48,716 nucleotides of DNA from an uncultured Dialister sp. (GTDB lineage: Bacteria; Bacillota; Negativicutes; Veillonellales; Dialisteraceae): contig UQYL01000011.1 of NCBI GenBank assembly GCA_900545365.1, positions 1 through 48,716 of the forward strand. Direction: 5' to 3'. Of this stretch, positions 42,927 through 48,716 are shown in pieces (within the stretch, counting starts at the first letter, position 1; each line of letters starts with the position of its first letter). The position numbers and the translations under genes are program-made. The notes under the pieces were generated by a model. The model saw only the letters and a program-made list of their open reading frames with translations. It ran no database searches and was not told the DNA's origin.

Positions 42927-43622
42927 ATGACGGTCTGCGATATAGTCATCCGCCTGCTGGCGGCGCTGGTGCTCGGCGGCATCATCGGTTATGAACGGCA
43001 GGTCCGCAGCAAGGCCGCGGGGCTCCGCACGCACATCCTCGTTTCCATGGGCGCCTGCCTCTATATGATGGTCTCGCTCTCTATTCCCGCGGAAATGCAG
43101 GCCGCCTACGGCATGTCTTCCGACGGCGGCCGCATCGCGGCGCAGGTCGTGAGCGGCATCGGCTTTCTCGGCGCGGGGACGATCCTCGCCGCGCAGGGCA
43201 CGAGAAAGATCATCGGTCTCACGACGGCGGCGAGCATCTGGGCCGTGGCGGCAGTCGGTCTCGCGGCGGGCGCGGGCCTCCTCTTCATGGCAGGGCTCAC
43301 GGCGCTTCTGATCCTTATCACCCTTCGGGCGCTCCGCCGCATCGACCGCATGCTCTCCCGCACCCGGCCCCACCATTTCCTGGAGCTCACCCTGACGGTG
43401 GAGGCGCAGCATTTCCCGCTGGAACGGTTCCGCCTCTATCTGCGGCAAAATGAATTCCGTCCGGTGTCTTTCGAATCGGAGCGCGCCGCCCCGGGGCGCA
43501 CGGTCTACCGTATCCTCCTGGAGGAAGAGAGCGAAGAGGAAGAAGGGCGGCTCCTTCTTGATATGATGGCCTTCCCCGGCATGGAACAGGCCGCTTCCCG
43601 GAAGGTAACCACGGAAAAATGA
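42927..43622 (+). CDS. MgtC/SapB-family membrane protein
   Basis: A 231-residue inner-membrane protein. Four to five helices in residues 1-135 carry the family motif GGIIGYERQVRSKAAGLRTHILVSMGA and SGIGFLGAGTIL; a cytoplasmic C-terminal domain of about 90 residues follows. MgtC relatives are linked to survival at low magnesium and to phosphate control, but family members differ and the function here is open. AAGGAGG precedes the ATG. Single gene with a strong terminator. Confidence 0.9.
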   Translation: MTVCDIVIRLLAALVLGGIIGYERQVRSKAAGLRTHILVSMGACLYMMVSLSIPAEMQAAYGMSSDGGRIAAQVVSGIGFLGAGTILAAQGTRKIIGLTTAASIWAVAAVGLAAGAGLLFMAGLTALLILITLRALRRIDRMLSRTRPHHFLELTLTVEAQHFPLERFRLYLRQNEFRPVSFESERAAPGRTVYRILLEEESEEEEGRLLLDMMAFPGMEQAASRKVTTEK

Positions 43623-43627
43623 ACGCC

Positions 43628-43665
43628 AAAACGGCGGCAGGAATGATCCTGCCGCCGTTTTTATA
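43628..43665. terminator. Bidirectional terminator after the MgtC-family gene
   Basis: 13-bp stem AAACGGCGGCAGG/CCTGCCGCCGTTT with an AATGAT loop and T/A tracts on both sides. It also ends the converging M20 gene. Confidence 0.92.
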
Positions 43666-43671
43666 CGGTCT

Positions 43672-44775
43672 TTATCCGAGCACTTTCTTCACGATGTCTA
43701 CGAATACGTCCTTGCCGCCTTCCAGATATTCCGTCTTGAAATGCATGTCCGGATGATGGAGCCCCGGAAACGCGTCGCAGCCCACGCCGAAATACCCCGC
43801 TTTCAGGGACGGCTTATGGCGGATATAGTAATGGAAATCTTCCCCGCCGGTGAGACGGATGGGCCGGTAGAGCCGCTCCGCGCCGAGCACGTCCGTCACG
43901 GCTTCGCTGATGAGACGGATGGCGTCTTCGCTGTATTCCGCAGCGGGCACTTCCCCGTCGCAGGACAGATCGACGGATGCTCCCACCGCTTCCGCCGCCG
44001 CGAGGATGGCGCGCTTCGTCTTTTCCTTCATTTCATCCATGGCGGCGTTTTCTTCACACCGCATATCCCAGGAGACCACCGCTTCCGGCGGGATGGCGTT
44101 CAGCGCGCCGTTGTCGCAGACAAAGCGCGTCGGCTTCACGCTGAAAGAAAGATTCGGGTCAATGTGCACCATGGATACGCCCGTCACGGCCATCGCCCCC
44201 GCTTCAATGGCGTTCACGCCGAGATGCGGACGGGAGCCGTGCGCCTGCACGCCATGGAAATGAGCGGTCATCATGTACTGCGCGGAATGGTACATGGCCG
44301 GCGTGATGGAGCCGGTGGGCACATTCGCCGCGGGCTGGATGTGCGCGCCGATGAGGATGTCCACATCGTCGATCGCGCCGCCTTCGATCATGGAGAGCGC
44401 TCCCGAGGCGAGTTCTTCCGCCGGCTGGAACAGGATCTTCAGCTTTCCTTTCTTCACGAGGCCCTGCGCCTTCGCTTCTTCCGCCGCGGTGAGCACCATA
44501 GAGGAATGCCCGTCGTGGCCGCAGGTGTGGCGGGCGCAGCGCACCCCGTCGATCACATGGGTGAGCGCGTCCATATCCGCGCGGAGCCCCAGCACCGGCC
44601 CGGGGACGCCGCTGTCCCACACGCCGACGACGCCGGTCTTCCCGCCGACATGGCGCTCCACTTCGTAACCCGCTTTTTCCAGGCAGTCCGCGAGATACTC
44701 CGACGTTTTAAATTCTTCCATGCCTCTTTCCGGAATGGTGTGCAGATAGTTGTAATGATCCATGAGCTGACTCAT
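43672..44775 (-). CDS. M20-family amidohydrolase/peptidase
   Basis: A 367-residue zinc-dependent amidohydrolase of the M20D type (hippurate or N-acyl amino acid hydrolase-like). LRADMDAL and HTCGHDGHSSM give metal ligands, QPAEELASGA the catalytic Glu pair, and GLHHPDMHFK the last metal His. The dimerisation domain lies at about residues 175-285. AAAGGAG precedes the ATG. It is third in an operon with yjiH-yjiG, the place held by isoaspartyl dipeptidase iadA in E. coli, so cleavage of imported or salvaged modified peptides is a fair inference. Confidence 0.9.
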   Translation of the reverse strand: MSQLMDHYNYLHTIPERGMEEFKTSEYLADCLEKAGYEVERHVGGKTGVVGVWDSGVPGPVLGLRADMDALTHVIDGVRCARHTCGHDGHSSMVLTAAEEAKAQGLVKKGKLKILFQPAEELASGALSMIEGGAIDDVDILIGAHIQPAANVPTGSITPAMYHSAQYMMTAHFHGVQAHGSRPHLGVNAIEAGAMAVTGVSMVHIDPNLSFSVKPTRFVCDNGALNAIPPEAVVSWDMRCEENAAMDEMKEKTKRAILAAAEAVGASVDLSCDGEVPAAEYSEDAIRLISEAVTDVLGAERLYRPIRLTGGEDFHYYIRHKPSLKAGYFGVGCDAFPGLHHPDMHFKTEYLEGGKDVFVDIVKKVLG

Positions 44776-44803
44776 ATTGCTTCTCCTTTATTTTCACATG
44801 CGA

Positions 44804-45280
44804 TTACGCAAGAACGATCCAATTCATGATGAGCATCGCGCAGGACGCGTTGATCACGCTGGCCAGCATGAGGAGCGGCCAGTACCGTGCCGGTACGCCC
44901 GCCGTGCCGAGCAGACGGCCCATGTACTGAATCTGCGCGTTCAGCAGAAAGTACGCCGGCATCATGACCGTCACGTCATGGGGCGAGATCGAGCCGGAAG
45001 CCACCATGCCCGCGGTGATGCCGATCGCCGAAGACGACGACAGCCATGTCGTGAGCAGGATGATGATCGCCTCGCCGGGCAGTCCGAAAACAGCCATGAC
45101 CGGGCCGCACACCTGGCTCAGGAAAGCCATCACGCCGAGGCGCGTCAGGATATCCGTCAGCACATAGGCCATGAGGATATTCGGCATCAGGCTGCCGATG
45201 GCCAGATTGAATCCTTTTTTCGCCCCGCGGACGAAAATATCGCAGGGATTGCTGATTGCTCTCTCAGCTGTATTATTCAT
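44804..45280 (-). CDS. yjiG: YjiG-family membrane protein (nucleoside-recognition/Gate domain)
   Basis: A 158-residue inner-membrane protein with about four helices and the Gate-domain core GSLMPNILMAYVLTDIL and TTWLSSSSAIGITAGM. It is the SpmB-like half of a two-protein unit whose other half is YjiH. The start overlaps the yjiH stop by 8 bases. The substrate is unknown; neighbouring peptidase genes here and in E. coli suggest a link to peptide or amino-acid movement rather than nucleosides. Confidence 0.85.
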   Translation of the reverse strand: MNNTAERAISNPCDIFVRGAKKGFNLAIGSLMPNILMAYVLTDILTRLGVMAFLSQVCGPVMAVFGLPGEAIIILLTTWLSSSSAIGITAGMVASGSISPHDVTVMMPAYFLLNAQIQYMGRLLGTAGVPARYWPLLMLASVINASCAMLIMNWIVLA

Positions 45281-45944
45281 CTTTGAAGTCCCCCTTGTAC
45301 ACGGTATTCAGCATGAAGCGGACAAAAATCGCTCCCACGAATTTGAAAACGAAGATCAGTACGAACGGAATGAAAAGCGGGCAGATCAGGAAAGCGAAGG
45401 CCCCCGACCCGATGGTGAAGTAATTGTTGACCATACCCGCGCCGGAATACTGCCATGCGCTCATGATGATGAGCTCTTTCTTCGTAACGACCCCGTCGTC
45501 ATAGAGCTCGCGGGTGAGCGCCGCGCCGGCGTCCGTGCTCTGAAGATCGGTGATGAGCGCCAGCCCCGTCGCGCCGGGAATGCCCATGAGCGGACGGAGG
45601 AGCGGAGTGAGCAGCTTCTGCGCCGCTTTCAGCGCGCCGTAGTGGGCGAGGATCTCCAGGCAGCCCAGCGCCAGCATGACCGCCGGCGTAAGGGACAGCG
45701 CGAAGAGGAAGCCCTGCCGCGCGCCTATGCCCGCCGTGCCGAGGAAGTTGCCTCCCTCCTTGATCTTTCCGAAAGAGCCGGAAAGCGTGGTGAAGTCAAA
45801 AGCGGCAAGCCATTTATACCCGGGTACATCGGACAGCGCTCCGCAGAAATATAGAACCGCCACAGCGAGAGCGATGTACGCTTTTACGCCGATCTTGATT
45901 TTTTCTTCCGGCGGCGATTTTTTCTTGTTTTCCTTGTCTTCCAT
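45273..45944 (-). CDS. yjiH: YjiH-family membrane protein (nucleoside-recognition/Gate domain)
   Basis: A 223-residue inner-membrane protein with 5-6 helices, SpmA-like partner of YjiG. After a polar Lys-rich start (residues 1-18) come helices at VKAYIALAVAVLYFCGAL and LFALSLTPAVMLALG, then the Gate motif GIPGATGLALITDLQSTDAGAAL. A GGGGGG stretch serves as ribosome site. First gene of the yjiH-yjiG-M20 operon, behind a leader with a strong terminator hairpin. Confidence 0.85.
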   Translation of the reverse strand: MEDKENKKKSPPEEKIKIGVKAYIALAVAVLYFCGALSDVPGYKWLAAFDFTTLSGSFGKIKEGGNFLGTAGIGARQGFLFALSLTPAVMLALGCLEILAHYGALKAAQKLLTPLLRPLMGIPGATGLALITDLQSTDAGAALTRELYDDGVVTKKELIIMSAWQYSGAGMVNNYFTIGSGAFAFLICPLFIPFVLIFVFKFVGAIFVRFMLNTVYKGDFKDE

Positions 45945-45980
45945 ACAAATTCCCCCCCATTTCGCGGCATATCCTGCCGT

Positions 45981-46044
45981 AAAAACAAAAAATGCAGAGC
46001 ACTGAAAGGCCGTCCTGCTGTACGGGCCTTACCAGCGTCTCTGC
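45981..46044 (-). terminator. Terminator hairpin in the yjiHG leader, possible attenuator
   Basis: On the minus strand GCAGAG/CTCTGC encloses CTGGTAAGGCC/GGCCTTTCAG with a 13-base loop and is followed by a T-rich tract. It lies between the promoter at 46101-46129 and the first gene, so it should block yjiHG unless an antiterminating signal acts. It is not a T-box or a riboswitch class I recognise. Confidence 0.7.
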
Positions 46045-46100
46045 TGTCCGCGCTGTCGCGCATCTGAAAATGTTTCCTGATTTCTCAGTTCTTAGTATGT

Positions 46101-46129
46101 ATCATACTTAATAACGTATTATTACGCAA
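46101..46129 (-). promoter_or_regulatory. yjiHG promoter
   Basis: Minus-strand TTGCGT, 17-base spacer, TATGAT. Transcription would start near 46095, ahead of the leader hairpin. Confidence 0.65.
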
Positions 46130-46191
46130 TATTCGATAGTGTTACTTTATAGATTTTATCAATCAGTTGAAATTATTTTTCTCTTTTTCAA

Positions 46192-47136
46192 TCATTCCCC
46201 GCGGATGAAATCCTGCACGATCCGCGTATACGCTTCCGGATTCTCCGCAAATTCCCGCGCGTGCCCCGCGCCCTCAAAGATCCGCACCGCTTTCCGCCGC
46301 GACGCGCAGGCTCCGCCCAGCTTCTCCGCCGAGTCCGGCGGGATGAGCGTATCGTCCGCGCCATGAAGGAAAAGCGCCGGCGCGCGCATGCGGCCTGCCG
46401 CGGACAGGGGATCGATGTCAGACAGGACGCACCCCGAATGGAGAAACATCGCCGCCTGGAAGAAAGGATTCAGCGCGTCCATGGCAAGGAGCAGCCGTTC
46501 GTCGCCCGTCCAGCGGAAGAGTTTCTCCCGGCCGAGCGAGAAGAGATCGGCATAGGAACTGTCGGCGATGCAGAAGCGGAGATCCTGCCCGCTTTCCGAG
46601 CCGCTCCAGAGAATGGCCATCGCCGCGCCGAGCGACACGCCGTGCACGCCGATCCGCATCTCCGGGTCTTTCGCGAGAAGCCATGCTTTCCACGCCGCGA
46701 AGTCGCCGGTCTCCTTCATGCCCCACAGGGTGTGACGGCCTCCGCTTTCCCCGTGTCCCCGGAGATCGATGAGGAGCACATTATAATCAAGGGCCTGATA
46801 CAGCGGCACGAGGCTCTCACACATGGCGCGGTTGGAATACAGGCCGTGCACAAGCACCACCGTATAATGCGACGGCCTCTCCCGAGGCACATACGTTCCC
46901 GCCAGCACCGTGCCGTCCCCGGCCGTGACCTCCGCCGGTTCCCATCCCGCTCTCCGCTCGATCTCATGGATGCGGGCGAGCTGCCCCGTCTGATTTTTTA
47001 TGCCCAGTATCTGATCCCACGGCGACTCCAGGAGGCCTTCGTACATTCTGTTTCCCGCGTACATCCCCGCGGCAAGGCACAGCACCAGAAACACCGCGGC
47101 GAACCGCTTCGCCCATTTCCAGAAAAAACGGATCAT
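46192..47136 (-). CDS. Membrane-anchored alpha/beta hydrolase
   Basis: A 314-residue alpha/beta-hydrolase with an uncleaved N-terminal membrane helix (residues 12-28, FAAVFLVLCLAAGMYAG). LVHGLYSNRAM gives the oxyanion loop, GVHGVSLGAAM the nucleophile elbow with Ser, HGADDTLIPP the Asp and GAGHAREF the His. This layout resembles the YqkD/YfhR type of hydrolase that faces outward. AAGGAG lies somewhat far (about 11 bases) from the ATG. Single gene; substrate unknown. Confidence 0.87.
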   Translation of the reverse strand: MIRFFWKWAKRFAAVFLVLCLAAGMYAGNRMYEGLLESPWDQILGIKNQTGQLARIHEIERRAGWEPAEVTAGDGTVLAGTYVPRERPSHYTVVLVHGLYSNRAMCESLVPLYQALDYNVLLIDLRGHGESGGRHTLWGMKETGDFAAWKAWLLAKDPEMRIGVHGVSLGAAMAILWSGSESGQDLRFCIADSSYADLFSLGREKLFRWTGDERLLLAMDALNPFFQAAMFLHSGCVLSDIDPLSAAGRMRAPALFLHGADDTLIPPDSAEKLGGACASRRKAVRIFEGAGHAREFAENPEAYTRIVQDFIRGE

Positions 47137-47274
47137 CTTTTCCGCCGCTCCTTATCTCTCATGACCGTTGATTGGTTATCGCCTATTATATAGAAAAAAT
47201 TTTCTTTCCGCTGTAAAATTTCCAAAAATTTTCGCAGGAATTTATTATAATGGTATTATCATTTCAAATCACTG

Positions 47275-47292
47275 CACGGCGTCAGCGCCGTG
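47275..47292 (+). other. Hairpin abutting the ribosome site of the NCS2 permease gene
   Basis: CACGGCG/CGCCGTG with a TCAG loop ends 3 bases before AAAGGAG and could affect translation. A TATAAT at 47246-47251 lies upstream without a clear -35. Confidence 0.5.
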
Positions 47293-47307
47293 AAAGGAGC
47301 GCTTATC

Positions 47308-48626
47308 ATGAAACAATGGCTGGAAAATCAATTTGAGCTAGCCCGATGGCATACGTCGGTCTCCACAGAGATCATCGCCGGGGCCACCACATTCGCCACC
47401 ATGGCCTATGTCCTCGCCGTCGTGCCGGGCATGATGGCCGGAGCGGGCCTTCCCGCGGGAGCCATGCTCACCGCGATGGTCCTCATGATCGTCATCACCA
47501 CGCTGGGCATGGCGTTCTACACGAACCGGCCCTTCGTCCTCGCGCCGGGCCTGGGCAGCGTGGCCATTTTCTCCATCACCATGGTGCAGCTCCAGAAGAT
47601 CCCCGTGGAGACGGCGGCAGGGCTCGTCTTCCTGTCGGGCATCCTTTTCATCATCGTCACGGTCTTCGGCATCCGCGACGCCATCGTCGCCCTCTCATTC
47701 CGAAAGGCATCAAGATCTCCATCAGCGCGGGGGGTGGGCTTTTCATCGCCGTCATCGGCATGCGCAACGCCCACCTCATCGCGGCGAACGCCAAAAAGAC
47801 CGCCCTGTCCTTCGCCGATCTCACCCAGCCTGCGGTCATCGTGGCCGTCATCGGCATGGTCATCCTCCTCATCCTGGAGAGCCGCCGCGTGAAGGGAAGC
47901 GCGCTCATCGCCATCGCCGCCGCCACGCTTGCCGGTCTCCCCCTCGGCGTGACCCACCTGCCGTCTTCCGTCTTTTCTTCCCCGGAAGGCATCGGGGACC
48001 TCCTCTTCCGGTTCGACCTGGCTTCCGCGCTGGATCTGAAATACATCCCCTACCTTTTCGCCTTCTTTCTGCCGGATTTCTTCTCCAGCTTCGGCACCGC
48101 CCTCGGCGTGGGCGGCCGGGCGGGATTCCTCGATGAGAACGGCGACCTGCCGGGTCTCCACAAGGTCTTCCTCGTCGATTCCCTGGCGGCCACGCTGGGC
48201 TCCTTCGCGACCGTTCCCGTGCTGATCACCTATCTCGAATCCAGCGCGGGCGTGGAAGCGGGCGGCCGCACGGGCCTCACGGCGCTCACTTCGGCAGCGC
48301 TCTTCCTGGCGGTCCTCGCCGTGACGCCCCTCGCCCTCATGATCCCCTCTGCCGCCACGGCCCCCATCCTCATCTACGTGGGCATCAGCATGATGAAAGG
48401 CCTCCGCAATCTGGACTACGACACCATGTCCGAATGCATTCCCGCCTTCCTCTGCATCGCCCTCGCCATTTTTACATTCAACGTGGGCAACGGCATCGCC
48501 GCCGCCTTCATTGCCTATGTCATCATCCGGCTAGCGGCAGGCGAATTCCGCCTCCTCCGTGCGGGCCATTTTCTTCTCGCCGCCGTGCTGATGTACTACT
48601 TCTACTCCATGGCCGTCATGAAATGA
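47308..48626 (+). pseudogene. NCS2/AzgA-type purine permease, frameshifted
   Basis: Two overlapping frames together make a full-length permease of about 440 residues. The first starts at ATG 47308 (AAAGGAG 8 bases upstream) and reads IIAGATTFATMAYVLAVVP through GIRDAIVAL. The second picks up at IPKGIKISISAGG and runs to the stop, with GVGGRAGFLDENGDLPG and TYLESSAGVEAGGRTGLTAL, typical of adenine/guanine/hypoxanthine carriers. The shift, equal to one lost base, is near 47686-47702. The usual GMGLNA motif is GLGSVA here, so the substrate may differ. Either a recent pseudogene, a sequencing error, or programmed frameshifting. Confidence 0.82.
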
Positions 48627-48648
48627 TTCCAAAGAAAGGAGCCTCCCC

Positions 48649-48716
48649 ATGTCCTTTGTCCACCTCCATCTCCATACGGAATATAGCCTCCTGGACGGCG
48701 TGTGCCGCATTCGCGA
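48649..48716 (+). CDS. dnaE: DNA polymerase III subunit alpha, N-terminal fragment
   Basis: Only the first 22 codons lie in the window: MSFVHLHLHTEYSLLDG is the start of the PHP domain of DnaE, the replicative polymerase, with the first metal-binding His residues. GGAG lies 8 bases before the ATG. It begins 22 bases after the permease stop, so the two may be cotranscribed. The gene continues past the right edge. Confidence 0.9.
   Translation, partial: MSFVHLHLHTEYSLLDGVCRIR

Overview
The window looks like a chromosomal segment of a GC-rich diderm Firmicute, most likely a Negativicute near Veillonella, Dialister or Megasphaera. Firmicute signs are the cdaA-cdaR-glmM operon, several T-box leaders, strong AGGAGG ribosome binding sites and clear sigma-A promoters. 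Outer-membrane signs are a decayed beta-barrel C-terminus ending in Phe and a PotE-type antiporter. The placement rests on gene content only. I saw no rRNA, tRNA, CRISPR array, insertion sequence, phage or plasmid gene, so this is ordinary chromosome rather than an island.

Layout. 1-2.6 kb (minus): panE-like/truA/pfkB overlapping operon. 2.9-4.6 kb (plus): small exported protein and M18 aminopeptidase. 4.7-6.4 kb (minus): amtB-glnB behind a structured leader. 6.7-11.8 kb (minus): six-gene redox/hydrolase operon, five of whose products carry export signals, facing a MerR regulator across a textbook 19-bp-spacer MerR promoter. 12.4-15.6 kb (minus): cdaA-cdaR-glmM. 15.8-20.8 kb: LysR regulator plus a tiny membrane protein, divergent from pyruvate:ferredoxin oxidoreductase (nifJ). 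20.9-25.4 kb (plus): a cysteine-type T-box, a 27-codon ORF, a probable cystine symporter, potE, and an outer-membrane pseudogene on the minus strand. 25.5-29.6 kb (minus): aminotransferase, URO-D-like protein, gamma-glutamyltransferase. 29.7-33.0 kb (plus): T-box and leuCDB. 33.0-37.1 kb: MATE pump, transaldolase, LysR, XRE regulator. 37.2-42.8 kb (minus): livJ and livHMGF, each behind its own T-box. 42.9-48.7 kb: MgtC-like protein, M20 amidohydrolase with yjiHG, alpha/beta hydrolase, a frameshifted NCS2 permease, and the start of dnaE.

How it fits together. The central theme is amino-acid supply read through uncharged tRNA. Four T-box leaders carry specifiers that I read as Cys (UGC), Leu (CUC), Ile (AUC) and Val (GUC), placed before a cystine-like symporter, leuCDB, livHMGF and livJ. 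The three branched-chain leaders share an unusual build: one tRNA-reading Stem I followed by two successive antiterminator/terminator modules. The second notable system is the MerR-controlled operon. Its regulator has a Cys where the aldehyde sensor AdhR has its thiol switch, and its products (DLH-like hydrolase, cupin, Tat-type flavodoxin, hydrolase, aldo/keto reductase, CMD protein) look like an envelope electrophile/redox defence set.
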